Positions 17,121 to 25,864 are shown, numbered from the stretch's first letter. The stretch is 64,000 nucleotides of DNA from Streptomyces aurantiogriseus (GCF_014649375.1 NZ_BMSX01000020.1:146852-210851), one strand, 5' to 3'. Numbers and translations: made by a program. The notes: generated by a model from the letters alone, not told the origin.

Positions 17121-17868
17121 ATCCGTCGGCACCGGCAGACGCCACGGGGCGCGTCCCGGTCCGGTCCCGTGGGTGGCGATGTACCACTCCGTGGGCGACT
17201 GCTCCGACGACCCGTACCGCATCACGGTCACACCCGAGCGGCTGGAGCGGCAGCTGGCCTGGCTGCACCGGCGCGGGCTGCGCGGTGTGTCCCTGCGCGA
17301 CCTGTTCGCCGCCCGGGCACGGGGCGAGGGGCGGCGCCTGGTCGGTCTCACCTTCGACGACGGATACGTCGACTTCCTCACCCACGCTCTTCCGGTGCTG
17401 CGCCACTGGAACTGCGGTGCCACCCTCTTCGTCCTGCCCGGACGGCTCGGCGGCGTCAACGCCTGGGACCCGCTCGGCCCGCGCAAGCCGCTGCTGACCG
17501 CGGACGGCATCCGGCGGGCGGCCGCCGAGGGCGTGGAGATCGGGTCGCACGGGCTGACGCACGTCGATCTCACCCGGGCCGACGACGTCACCCTGAAGGC
17601 CGAGGTCGCCGACAGCAGGGCACAGCTGGCGGAGCTGATCGGCGCTCCGGTCGACGGCTTCTGCTACCCGTACGGCACGATCGACCGGCGCGCCGTCACC
17701 GCCGTACGGGAAGCCGGGTACGCCTACGCCTGCGCCATCGACCCCGGCCCCCTGACCGGCCCGCACGCCCTGCCCCGTCTGCACATCGGCCAGAACGACA
17801 CGGCCTGGCGGCTGCACCTCAAGCACAAGCTGCACCGGCTGCGACGGCGCCCCGTGAAGGGCGTGTGA
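17104..17868 (+). CDS. NodB-type polysaccharide deacetylase
   Basis: The 254-residue protein has the carbohydrate esterase 4 motifs: TFDDGY (metal-binding aspartates), SHGLTHVDL (the H-x3-H metal ligands) and FCYPYG. It lacks a signal peptide or membrane segment, so it would act in the cytoplasm or on the inner membrane face. It probably removes N-acetyl groups from an amino sugar in the repeat unit. It starts 17 bases before the end of the flippase gene. GT4 gene number two follows after a single base, so the genes are coupled. Confidence 0.88.
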   Translation: MAAPVESVGTGRRHGARPGPVPWVAMYHSVGDCSDDPYRITVTPERLERQLAWLHRRGLRGVSLRDLFAARARGEGRRLVGLTFDDGYVDFLTHALPVLRHWNCGATLFVLPGRLGGVNAWDPLGPRKPLLTADGIRRAAAEGVEIGSHGLTHVDLTRADDVTLKAEVADSRAQLAELIGAPVDGFCYPYGTIDRRAVTAVREAGYAYACAIDPGPLTGPHALPRLHIGQNDTAWRLHLKHKLHRLRRRPVKGV

Positions 17869-17869
17869 C

Positions 17870-19018
17870 ATGAGGGCCCTGCACATCATCACCGGTCTCG
17901 GTGTCGGCGGCGCCGAACAACAACTCCGCCTGCTGCTGCGCCACCTCACCGTCGACTGCGAGGTGGTGACCCTCACCAACCCGGGCGCCGTCGCCGACGG
18001 GCTGCTCGCCGACGGCGTCCGGGTGCACCACCTCGGCATGGGCGGCAACCGCGACGTGTCCGCGCTCCCCCGCCTGACCCGCCTGATCCGCGGGGGCGGC
18101 TACGACCTGGTGCACACCCACCTCTATCGCGCCTGCGTCTACGGCCGGTTCGCCGCCCGCCTCGCCGGCGTCAGGGCCGTGGTCGCCACCGAACACTCCC
18201 TCGGCGCGTCCCAGTTGGAGGGCCGGAAGCTGACGGCGGGCGTGCGCGCGCTCTACCTGGCCAGCGAACGCCTCGGCTCCGCCACGGTCGCCGTCTCCCC
18301 CGCGGTCGCCGACCACCTCAGACGCTGGGGCGTACCCGCCCCACGCATCGAGGTCGTCCCCAACGGCATCGACCTGGCCCGTTTCCGCTTCGACCTGTCC
18401 CGGCGCCACCACACCCGCCGGCGCCTCGGCCTGCCGGAGGACGCCTACGTCGTCGGGGGGATCGGCCGGCTCATCGCGGGCAAGCGCTTCGACGTCCTCG
18501 TCCGGGCGATGGCCCAACTTCCGGAGGACCACTGGTTGTTGCTGGTCGGCGGCGGCCCGGAGGAGAGCGTCCTGCGCCGTACGGCCCACGAGGCGGGCGT
18601 GGCCGACCGTGTCCTGTTCACCGGCGAGCGCCCCTACGTCCCCGACGGCTCCCCCGGCCCCGACCTGCCCTCGCTCACCTTCGCCATGGACCTCCTCGCC
18701 TCGCCGTCCCCGGAGGAGTCCTTCGGTCTGGCGGCGGTGGAGGCCCTGGCATCCGGCCTGCCCGTGCTCTACGCCTCCTGCCCGGCGATCGAGGACCTGC
18801 CCCCGCAGGCCACCGCCGGCGCCCGGCGCGTGCGCGGCGGCCCCGAGGCGTACGCCCGTGCCGTGGCCGGAGTGCGCGCGGCCGGCCCGCGGCCGCGTAC
18901 GGCCCCGGAGGCCGCCCACCGCTACAGCATCTCCCGCAGCGCCGCCCGGCTCATGGACGTGTACGCGGCAGCGCTGTCCAGCTCATCGACCCCCTCACCC
19001 CAGAAGGCCAGTTCCTGA
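17870..19018 (+). CDS. GT4-family glycosyltransferase (second)
   Basis: The 382-residue GT-B protein starts with the glycine-rich loop ITGLGVGGAEQQL, has VVPNGIDLARF at the domain boundary, GGIGRLIAGKRFDVLV, and the E-x7-E motif in SPEESFGLAAVEALASGLP. It would extend the lipid-linked repeat unit; the sugar is unknown. It is translationally coupled at both ends: one base after the deacetylase gene, and sharing TGATG with the Wzz-like gene. Confidence 0.9.
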   Translation: MRALHIITGLGVGGAEQQLRLLLRHLTVDCEVVTLTNPGAVADGLLADGVRVHHLGMGGNRDVSALPRLTRLIRGGGYDLVHTHLYRACVYGRFAARLAGVRAVVATEHSLGASQLEGRKLTAGVRALYLASERLGSATVAVSPAVADHLRRWGVPAPRIEVVPNGIDLARFRFDLSRRHHTRRRLGLPEDAYVVGGIGRLIAGKRFDVLVRAMAQLPEDHWLLLVGGGPEESVLRRTAHEAGVADRVLFTGERPYVPDGSPGPDLPSLTFAMDLLASPSPEESFGLAAVEALASGLPVLYASCPAIEDLPPQATAGARRVRGGPEAYARAVAGVRAAGPRPRTAPEAAHRYSISRSAARLMDVYAAALSSSSTPSPQKASS

Positions 19019-19677
19019 TGACCGACAACCCCACTCGACACCGCCGGCAGCCCGGCCGCCTGGCCCGCGCGGCCCTTCTGCGGCCCTGGTCGCTGCTCGC
19101 GGCCGGCGCGCTCGTCGGCGGCCTGCTCGGCGTCGCCTACGGTGCGCTCCGGGCCCCGACGTACACAGCGACCAGCTATGTCGTCGCCGTACCGACCGAG
19201 AAGTCCGACCCGGCCTCCGCGCTCGGCTTCGCACAGGCGTACGGCCGCACCGCCACGCAGCTCGCGGTGCTCGGGGACGCGCAGTCGTCGGTGGGTGTGC
19301 CGGTCCGGACGCTGCAGCGGAGCGTGCGGGCGGCCACCTCGCCGGACGCGCCGATGATCGCCGTCTCGGCCACCTCCCCGCGCCCCGGCCTCGCCTCCGA
19401 CATGGCCAACGCGGTCACCCGTGCGCTGACCCGGCACGCGAACGAGACCAAGGGCAGCACCCACGTCGAACTCATCCAGTTCTCCCGGGCGGTGCGGCCG
19501 ACGGAGCCGACGTCCGCGTCACCGATGGTGACCGGTCTGGTCGGCACGAGCGCGGGCGGCCTGCTGGGCGGTCTGGCGCTGCTCGTACGGCCGAGGCGGC
19601 CCGAGGACGACGACACCGCCCGCCCCGCCTCGGTGCCCGGCCCGGCCACCGCCGCCGACGTGCGCGGGCAGCTGTGA
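19018..19677 (+). CDS. Wzz/YveK-like chain-length or polysaccharide export protein
   Basis: The 219 residues have an N-terminal membrane segment (about 23-46), an extracytoplasmic helical region of about 110 residues and a second membrane segment (about 168-188), ending in a charged tail. This is the topology of polysaccharide co-polymerases such as Wzz or YveK, which set chain length. There is no kinase domain, and no separate BY-kinase gene is in the operon, so regulation may differ from classical Wzc systems. The ATG shares bases with the preceding stop. Confidence 0.8.
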   Translation: MTDNPTRHRRQPGRLARAALLRPWSLLAAGALVGGLLGVAYGALRAPTYTATSYVVAVPTEKSDPASALGFAQAYGRTATQLAVLGDAQSSVGVPVRTLQRSVRAATSPDAPMIAVSATSPRPGLASDMANAVTRALTRHANETKGSTHVELIQFSRAVRPTEPTSASPMVTGLVGTSAGGLLGGLALLVRPRRPEDDDTARPASVPGPATAADVRGQL

Positions 19678-21023
19678 CGGCGGCGTACACGACGCAGCTC
19701 GTCACCGACGGGCGCGCTTTCGCCGAGGTGGCCGCGGACTGGGGACGGCTGTACGAGCGGTGCGCTGCGGCCACCCCGTTCCAGACCCACGCCTGGCTGC
19801 ACTCGTGGTGGCTGTCGTACGGCAGGCCCGGCCGGCTGCGGCTGGTGCTCGTGCGGGAGGGGGCCGAACTCGTGGCCGCCGCGCCCCTGATGCTCCGGCG
19901 CGGACCGGTGCCCACGCTCGTACCGCTCGGCGGGGCGATCTCCGACTACGGGGACGTCCTCATCGACGACGAGCGGGCGGACCGGGCGGCCATCGCGCTC
20001 GCCGAGGCACTGTCGGCGGCCGCCCGCACCGCGCTGATCGACTTCCGTGAGGTGCGGCCGGGCGGTGCGGTCGAGTACGTCTACGACCGCTGGAGCGGGC
20101 CGCGCCGGCGGATGCCGGACTCGCTGTGCCTGGAGCTGCCCGCCGTGCCCATGAACGAACTGCTGTCCCGGCTGCCGTCCAGCAAGGCCCAGCGGGTCCG
20201 GGCCAAGCTGCGCAAGCTGGGGTCGCTCGGCGTGGAGCGGCACGTCGTGGCGCCGGACCAGGTGGGCGCGGCGCTGCAGCGGCTGCTCGAACTGCACCGG
20301 CTGCAGTGGCAGGGCCGGAACGTGACGCAGGAGCACCTGCAGACCCGCTTCTGCGAGCACCTGGTGCGCTCCGTGGGGCCGATGGTGAGCTCCGGCGACG
20401 CGGTGGTCACCGAGTTCCGGCTCGACGGCGACGTGGTGGCCGTGGACCTGACACTGCTGTCGCGGCGGCTCGCGGGCGGCTACCTGTACGGAGCCCATCC
20501 GCGCCTGCGGGAACGCAAGGCGGACGTGGCGGTGATGCTCCTCGACGCGTGCACCCAGCACACGGGGGACGGCGGGCTGGGCACGCTGAGCCTGCTGCGC
20601 GGCAACGAGCCCTACAAGCATCACTGGCGCCCCGAACCCGTCGTCAACCAAAGGCTGCTGCTGGCCCGGCGGCGCACGGCCCCGCTGATGTCAGCCGTGG
20701 TCGCCGACGTGGCCGCGCGGCGAGGGGCCAAGGAGATGCTGCGTCGCTTCCGGGAGCGGACCGCCGGCGGCGGGACCGACTCGGATCCCGCCGCCCCCGG
20801 TGGCCGCGGCCGCTATCGGATCCACGGCCGCCCGTCGGGAGGCAGGCACAGCCCGTCCTCGACCCAGTCGCCGATGCGTGGCGGCGAGCAGCCCGTCGAG
20901 GGCGACGCTGCGGGAACCCCGGTGGGCGCGGGCGGCTCGGACAGCACAGGCGGCGCGGGCGGCTCGGACAGCACGGGCGGCGGCGTCGGTTCGTCGACCC
21001 GGCCGAAGAGGGCCGACCGGTAG
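19674..21023 (+). CDS. CelD/BcsL-like GNAT acyltransferase
   Basis: The start is GTG at 19674, overlapping the previous stop; earlier in-frame sequence belongs to the GT4 gene in another frame. Residues 1-370 form the double-GNAT layout of Acetyltransf_6 proteins (CelD/FemAB-like), with PFQTHAWLHSWWLSYG near 33 and GYLYGAHPRLRERKADVAVMLL in the second half. Such proteins in exopolysaccharide loci acylate sugars or amino groups. After about residue 370 the sequence turns into Gly/Ser/Pro repeats (GGSDSTGG). These last 70 codons lie opposite the coding end of the convergent GH26-like gene and are probably a run-on tail. Confidence 0.82.
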   Translation: MTAAYTTQLVTDGRAFAEVAADWGRLYERCAAATPFQTHAWLHSWWLSYGRPGRLRLVLVREGAELVAAAPLMLRRGPVPTLVPLGGAISDYGDVLIDDERADRAAIALAEALSAAARTALIDFREVRPGGAVEYVYDRWSGPRRRMPDSLCLELPAVPMNELLSRLPSSKAQRVRAKLRKLGSLGVERHVVAPDQVGAALQRLLELHRLQWQGRNVTQEHLQTRFCEHLVRSVGPMVSSGDAVVTEFRLDGDVVAVDLTLLSRRLAGGYLYGAHPRLRERKADVAVMLLDACTQHTGDGGLGTLSLLRGNEPYKHHWRPEPVVNQRLLLARRRTAPLMSAVVADVAARRGAKEMLRRFRERTAGGGTDSDPAAPGGRGRYRIHGRPSGGRHSPSSTQSPMRGGEQPVEGDAAGTPVGAGGSDSTGGAGGSDSTGGGVGSSTRPKRADR

Positions 21024-22210
21024 GCCCGGGACGAACCGGGGTTGGCCGGACACTGCCAGACACCGTGCGGGCAGTAGTCGGTCACCGTGTTGTACAGCGG
21101 TTTGTGCTCATCGATCCAGGCGAGCATCCGCCGCATGTATGCGACATTGTCACCGTTGCGGAAGAGTCCCCATTCGGGATAGGAGATGGGCTTGTTGTGG
21201 AGTTTCGCGAAATCCACGTGTGCTTGAAGTCCGAAGGGCTCATTCACCTGCTCGTCGAAGGAAACTCCTCGCGGCTGGTCGTACGCGTCCATGCCGATGA
21301 TGTCGACCGTGGCGTCCCCCGGATAGCACTGCGTCCAGGCAACGGCGTCCAGGCCGCGGCTCGGCGTGAAGTCGAACCGGAATGCCTGACCCGGCACCGA
21401 ACGCATGGTGGTGACGATCCTGTTCCAGTACGTCTTCCAGGCCTCCGGGTCGGGCCCGCAGCGATGGGTGTACGTCGAGCCGTTCATCTCCCAGCCGAGC
21501 ACCAGAACCGTGTCGGGCACCCCCAACGCGACCAGCCGCTCGGCGAGGGCGCGGAAGTGGTGATCGAAGTCGCCGGCCGCGCCCTGCTGCAGCAGCGACC
21601 GGACCTCGTCGTCGGAGACGCCCGCCTCGTTGCGCTCCTGCATGGGCACGTTGAGGACGAACATCCGGTCGTCCTTGGCCTTGCGCCAGCGCGCCCAGGT
21701 CTCGAGGAAGCCGGGGGCGCCCTCGATGTTGCTCCAGCGGTCGCCGGGCAGATAGGTGTGACCGACGCGCAGATCGGCGTTCCCCAGCCATCTGCTGAGC
21801 TTCCTGATGCGGTGCACGCCTCGGGAGCCGGAGTCGAGGAAGGCGCCGAAGGCGGGGCTCTCCGTGCCGGGCGCCGGGGTCGTCGGCGCGGCGGAAAGGC
21901 TCGGCCCGGCCGGATTCGGCGGCTCGGGTGCGGGCGGGGCCGTGAGGGGCGGGGTGATCACGGGTGTCTGCGATGCTGACGGCGCGTCCGGCGCGGGCAC
22001 CGCGGGGGTCAGCGGTGCCGGCGGGGCGTCCGACGCGGTCACCACGGGGGCCGTCGGCGCCGGGGTGGCCGATGCCGGATCGGGAGACTCGGTGAAGGGC
22101 ACCGTCCCCACTGCGAAGCCGGTCCCGGCGGCCAGCGCCGCCGAGACGGCGACTGCCGTCGCGACGACCGCCAGCCGCCCGGTCCGGGGCCGGCGCTGTT
22201 GTAGGACCAT
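20813..22210 (-). CDS. secreted GH26-like endo-glycosidase
   Basis: The 465-residue protein has an N-terminal membrane/signal segment (about 12-36), a Pro/Ala/Thr linker (40-118) and a catalytic barrel (about 120-400). The two acids of family GH26 are visible: Glu241 in LGWEMNG and Glu346 in ISYPEWG. GH26 enzymes cleave beta-mannans or related glycans. Encoded against an exopolysaccharide operon, it probably trims the polymer made there or releases it from the cell. The C-terminus has a PPVLSEPPAP repeat. Its last 211 bases overlap the GNAT gene on the other strand, with no terminator between them. Confidence 0.85.
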   Translation of the reverse strand: MVLQQRRPRTGRLAVVATAVAVSAALAAGTGFAVGTVPFTESPDPASATPAPTAPVVTASDAPPAPLTPAVPAPDAPSASQTPVITPPLTAPPAPEPPNPAGPSLSAAPTTPAPGTESPAFGAFLDSGSRGVHRIRKLSRWLGNADLRVGHTYLPGDRWSNIEGAPGFLETWARWRKAKDDRMFVLNVPMQERNEAGVSDDEVRSLLQQGAAGDFDHHFRALAERLVALGVPDTVLVLGWEMNGSTYTHRCGPDPEAWKTYWNRIVTTMRSVPGQAFRFDFTPSRGLDAVAWTQCYPGDATVDIIGMDAYDQPRGVSFDEQVNEPFGLQAHVDFAKLHNKPISYPEWGLFRNGDNVAYMRRMLAWIDEHKPLYNTVTDYCPHGVWQCPANPGSSRAYRSALFGRVDEPTPPPVLSEPPAPPVLSEPPAPTGVPAASPSTGCSPPRIGDWVEDGLCLPPDGRPWIR

Positions 22211-22410
22211 GCCTGCTCCTCTCTCCTGCTGTGCTGCTGTCCTGCCGTTGTGCTTCTTCTGCCGCTCTCGGTCTTCTTCCTTGCCTTTCTCATTACTGAC
22301 GCCCAGTCACCTGAAGTCAGTCATATGAAATGGATTAACGCCACTATCTGTACGGCTTTCGAGTGCCTCGCTCGCCCGCACGGGTGAGCCGATCCGAAGG
22401 AATGAAGTCT

Positions 22411-23667
22411 GTGCCGCTGCTCGACACCCGCGTCCCCGCCGTTCTCCTGCGGATCGACCGCAATCCCTTTCACCACGGAACGCTGGGTGCCGTGCGCTCG
22501 CTCGGCAGAGTGGGAATCGACGTGCATGTGGTCGCCGATTCCACGGGAAGTCCCGTGTCCGGATCGCGTTTCGTACGGGAAATGCATCCCCCGCCACCAC
22601 CCGGGTCCTCCGCCCGCGAGATCGCCGACGCGCTGCGCCGGGTGGCCACCCGGATCACGCGGCCCGCCGTCCTGATCCCGATGGACGACGCGAGCGCGGT
22701 CGCCGTGGGCCGCATGCGCGAGGAACTCGCGCCCTCCTACCTGCTGCCCGCCCCCGGCGCGCTGCCCGAACACGTCGCCGACAAGGCCGAACTGGCCGCT
22801 GTCTGCGCGGCCCTGGACATCCCGCACCCGGTGACGCTGGTCCCGGACAGCCCGGCGCAGGCCGCCGACGCCGCCCGGCGGCTGGGGTTGCCGCTGGTGG
22901 CGAAGTGGAGCCGGCCCTGGCTGCTGCCGGCCGGCAGCGGGCTGCGCAGCACGGTTCTGGTGAACTCCGCGCGGCAGGCCCGGGAGCTGTATCTGCGCAC
23001 CGAGGAAGCGGACAGCCCGCTGCTGCTGCAGGCGTACCTGCCGCCGGGCCCGGACCGCGACTGGTTCATCCACGGATACGCCGACCGCTCCTGCGTGGTG
23101 CGTGGGGGCGGCACAGGCCGCAAGCAGCGGGCGTGGCCGCGCGGGGCGGGCCTGACCGCGGTCGGCTGCTGGACGGCCAACCCACAGGTGCGGGCGCTCG
23201 CCGAGCGGCTCACCGGCGAGCTGGGCTACCACGGCATCTTCGACCTCGACTTCCGCCGCTGTGGCGCGACGGGCCGCTACCACCTGCTCGACTTCAACCC
23301 GCGCCCCGGCGCCCAGTTCCGGCTCTTCTCCGACTCCGCCGGACTGGACGTCGTACGCGCTCTGCACCTCGACCTGACCCACCGTCCGCTGCCGGAGGGC
23401 GCGCCGCTGGTAGGACGGTCGTTCGTGGTGGAGAACTACGCACCGCTCGCCGCGCTGCGGCCCGCGCCCCGCGGACGCGAACTGGCCTGGCACGCCCCGG
23501 ACGACCCGGCTCCCGGCCGGGCGATGCGGACCCTGTGGTGCCGCCACGTGTCCCGCCGACTGCGGGAGCGGCTGTGCGCGGCCCTGTCGGCACCCGCGCC
23601 GACGCACGTGGTCCGCCAGGCGGCCGCGCCCTCCCTGTCCGACGACGAGAAAGCGAGCAGTTGCTGA
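22411..23667 (+). CDS. ATP-grasp ligase
   Basis: The roughly 418-residue protein has an N-terminal Rossmann-like domain, then the ATP-grasp core (GLPLVAKWSRPW..., PLLLQAYLPPG, GIFDLDFRRC and the metal-binding DFNPRPGAQF). ATP-grasp enzymes of this type join a carboxylate to an amine or similar nucleophile through an acyl phosphate. GTG at 22411 is preferred because GAAGGA lies 9 bases upstream; ATG at 22402 is in frame but the same site would be only one base away. The flavoprotein gene follows with a 1-base overlap, so the two probably act on one product. The substrate is unknown. Confidence 0.82.
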   Translation: MPLLDTRVPAVLLRIDRNPFHHGTLGAVRSLGRVGIDVHVVADSTGSPVSGSRFVREMHPPPPPGSSAREIADALRRVATRITRPAVLIPMDDASAVAVGRMREELAPSYLLPAPGALPEHVADKAELAAVCAALDIPHPVTLVPDSPAQAADAARRLGLPLVAKWSRPWLLPAGSGLRSTVLVNSARQARELYLRTEEADSPLLLQAYLPPGPDRDWFIHGYADRSCVVRGGGTGRKQRAWPRGAGLTAVGCWTANPQVRALAERLTGELGYHGIFDLDFRRCGATGRYHLLDFNPRPGAQFRLFSDSAGLDVVRALHLDLTHRPLPEGAPLVGRSFVVENYAPLAALRPAPRGRELAWHAPDDPAPGRAMRTLWCRHVSRRLRERLCAALSAPAPTHVVRQAAAPSLSDDEKASSC

Positions 23668-24932
23668 TGTACGACCTGCTGGTGGTGGGCGCCGGTCCGT
23701 ACGGCCTGTCCATCGCGTCCCACGCCGCGGCCGCCGGGCTGGACCTGCGCGTCCTCGGGCGGCCCATGGCATCCTGGCGGGACCACATGCCCCGCGGCAT
23801 GTTCCTGAAGTCGGAGCCGTGGGCCTCCAACCTCGCCGATCCGTCCGGCCGCTGGCGTCTGGACGCGTACTGCGCCACCCAGGGGCTCACGGCGCGCCAC
23901 GCGGAGCCGATCCCGGTGGAGACGTTCGCCGCCTACGGCCTGTGGTTCGCGCACCACGCCGTACCCCGGGTGGACGAGCGCATGGTGAGCCGGGTGGCGG
24001 CCTGTCCGGCCGGCTTCGAAGTGGTCACCGAGGACGGAGAGGTGCTGCGCGCCCGGACCGTCGCGCTGGCGGTCGGCGTCATGCCCTTCGTGAACGTGCC
24101 GTCCCCGCTGCGCGGCCTGCCCTCCACACTCGTCACTCACAGCAGCCACCACGGTGACCTCGGCCGCTTCCGCGGCCGGGACGTCACGGTGATCGGGGGC
24201 GGCCAGGCGGCCCTGGAGACGGCGGCGCTCCTCGCCGAACAGGGCACCCGCGTACGGGTGCTGGCGCGGGCGGACCGACTGCGCTGGAACGACGTGCCGC
24301 CGCCCGTGCGGCGCCCCTGGTGGCAGTCGGCCCGCACCCCGCACAGCGGCCTCGGCTGCGGCTGGCGCAACTGGTTCTACGCCGAACGTCCGAACCTCTT
24401 CCGTCGCCTTCCCGAGCCGACCCGGGTCCGCATCGCGGCCACCGCACTGGGGCCGGCGGGCGCCTGGTGGGTACGGGACCGGGTCGAGCCGGTGGTGGAG
24501 ATGCTGCTCGGCCGCGAGGTCGCCGCGGCCCGTACGGTGCCGGGCGGCCTACGGCTGGAGACGGTGAGCCGGACGGGGGAGCTGGGCTCCCTGGAGACCG
24601 AACACGTCGTCGCCGCCACGGGGTTCCGGGCGACTCTGCACCGGCTCGACCTGCTCTCCGCCGAGCTCCGCGGGAGCCTGGCGACGACGGCCGACGGCTC
24701 CCCCGCGGTCGGACGGGACTTCGAGTCCTCGTACCCCGGGCTGTTCCTCGCAGGCCTGCTCACGGCCTCCGCCTTCGGCCCGGCCATGCGCTTCGTCCAC
24801 GGCGCGACCTTCACCGCGACGACCCTCGTCCGAGGCGTACGCCGACGACTGCGCACCGCCTCACCCGCCCAGCCCGTCCCGGTACCGGCGGGCCGGAAAG
24901 CCGCGGAGGCACTGTGGAACACGCGCCACTGA
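23667..24932 (+). CDS. FAD/NAD(P)-dependent oxidoreductase, N-hydroxylase-like
   Basis: The 421 residues contain two dinucleotide-binding motifs: VGAGPYGLSIA at 8-18 for FAD and VIGGGQAALETA near 173-184 for NAD(P)H. A late ATGFR motif (VVAATGFRATL) is typical of class B flavin monooxygenases and of ornithine/lysine N-hydroxylases. FLKSEPWASNLADP after the first motif is also seen in that group. It could hydroxylate an amine. It is coupled to the ATP-grasp gene and converges with the small zinc-ribbon gene 15 bases away, with no terminator. The link to the exopolysaccharide locus is positional only. Confidence 0.82.
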   Translation: MYDLLVVGAGPYGLSIASHAAAAGLDLRVLGRPMASWRDHMPRGMFLKSEPWASNLADPSGRWRLDAYCATQGLTARHAEPIPVETFAAYGLWFAHHAVPRVDERMVSRVAACPAGFEVVTEDGEVLRARTVALAVGVMPFVNVPSPLRGLPSTLVTHSSHHGDLGRFRGRDVTVIGGGQAALETAALLAEQGTRVRVLARADRLRWNDVPPPVRRPWWQSARTPHSGLGCGWRNWFYAERPNLFRRLPEPTRVRIAATALGPAGAWWVRDRVEPVVEMLLGREVAAARTVPGGLRLETVSRTGELGSLETEHVVAATGFRATLHRLDLLSAELRGSLATTADGSPAVGRDFESSYPGLFLAGLLTASAFGPAMRFVHGATFTATTLVRGVRRRLRTASPAQPVPVPAGRKAAEALWNTRH

Positions 24933-24947
24933 CCGGACGTGCGGCAG

Positions 24948-25208
24948 TCAGTTCCTCCTTTTCCTCCTGCCGCTGCGCCGGGAAGCGACTTCACGCCTGC
25001 CATAGTTTCGCTGCCATCGGATCTTCTGACTGGTCCAGTGGTGGGACCCGGTGAAGTGCCAGTATCGACAGTCGGAGCATCGGTAGATACGGTCCGGGAT
25101 CCGGTCCAGCAGTGGCTGCCTGACCAGCCAGACCCTCGCCTCGGATTCAGTGCGGAACGACGCTTTCCCGGTCTCCGGGCAACGCGGATAGATAATTACA
25201 TCACTCAT
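24948..25208 (-). CDS. small zinc-ribbon-like basic protein
   Basis: This 86-residue protein has a Cys at 10 (YPRCPETGK), then YRCSDCRYWHFTGSHH, giving a C-C-H-H type metal site, and a very basic tail (RRSGRRKRRN). The arrangement 'FRTESEAR ... YRCSDCRYWHFT' recalls small proteins common in actinobacterial phages and mobile elements. ATG at 25208 has GGAGG 5 bases upstream; the open frame further upstream lacks a site. Base composition is lower in G+C than in its neighbours, which suggests transfer. The function is unknown. Confidence 0.65.
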   Translation of the reverse strand: MSDVIIYPRCPETGKASFRTESEARVWLVRQPLLDRIPDRIYRCSDCRYWHFTGSHHWTSQKIRWQRNYGRREVASRRSGRRKRRN

Positions 25209-25404
25209 GTGACCTCCGATGCGCGATTCGGCCCACATCTCTCTTCGACAGGAGGATGGAATCGATGCTGCATCAGAAGTAAACCGCTGGATCAAGCGGG
25301 TGACTCCGTTACGGATGAGTAGCCTTCAAGCTTCATCCGAATAGCCCCGCATTGGCTGCTGATGTGAATTGCGCTGATCGGATGGTATCGGGGCGGGAAA
25401 AAGA

Positions 25405-25435
25405 GGAAGCGGCCATCAGGATGATGGCCGCTTCC
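25405..25435 (-). terminator. intrinsic terminator, distal hairpin
   Basis: GGAAGCGGCCATCA and TGATGGCCGCTTCC pair perfectly over 14 bases with a 3-base loop. On the minus strand the hairpin is followed by CTCTTTTTCC, a U-run, so it should stop transcription from the secreted-protein gene at 25515-25766. Confidence 0.85.
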
Positions 25436-25440
25436 CGCAC

Positions 25441-25474
25441 CAGGGCCCCTCCACGCATGCATGGAGGGGCCCTG
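25441..25474 (-). terminator. intrinsic terminator, proximal hairpin
   Basis: CAGGGCCCCTCCA and TGGAGGGGCCCTG pair perfectly over 13 bases around an 8-base loop (25454-25461). It stands 40 bases past the stop of the secreted-protein gene and directly before the second hairpin. Confidence 0.75.
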
Positions 25475-25514
25475 CTTCATTCACTTCTGAACCAGTCGCC
25501 GGACGATCGTCCGA

Positions 25515-25766
25515 TCACTTGGGCGGAGCGACCTGCGTGCAGAAGTTACCGATATTCGTGATGCTGTCGCCCCCGACACTGACCGGCGCACTGATCGTGA
25601 TCAGGGACGAGGTGAACGCCTGTTCGCAGTTCAGGAACTGCGCGTTTTCGATGCCGGCGTCAGGCGGGTCACCACCGTCGTTGTGAGCCTGGGCCACCCC
25701 GGCACCCGTCAGGCCGATGCTACTGATGGCGGTAGTCACCAGCATGACCTTCTTGAACATGCGCAC
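25515..25766 (-). CDS. small secreted two-cysteine protein, paralogue A
   Basis: About 83 residues with a signal peptide (FKKVMLVTTAISSIGLTGAGVAQA). The mature part of about 55 residues has two cysteines, in LNCEQAF and IGNFCTQV. The same spaced pair occurs in the two genes further on, so the three form a family. A disulfide-bonded surface protein is likely. It lacks rodlin motifs; the G-N-x-C pattern recalls chaplins only loosely. GTG at 25766 is chosen because GGAG lies 6 bases before it; ATG at 25760 is the alternative. It diverges more than B and C do from each other. Confidence 0.72.
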   Translation of the reverse strand: MRMFKKVMLVTTAISSIGLTGAGVAQAHNDGGDPPDAGIENAQFLNCEQAFTSSLITISAPVSVGGDSITNIGNFCTQVAPPK

Positions 25767-25830
25767 GCATATCTCCATGGATTGAGTCGCGGCCACCACA
25801 AAACGTCGTGGCCTCGATCAGCGCAGCAAA

Positions 25831-25864
25831 GGGGATGTCGAGCCCTTACCGCCTCGACATCCCC
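25831..25864 (-). terminator. terminator of paralogue B
   Basis: GGGGATGTCGAG and CTCGACATCCCC form a perfect 12-base stem with a 10-base loop. On the minus strand TTTGCT follows. It lies between the stop of paralogue B and the start of paralogue A. Confidence 0.75.
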
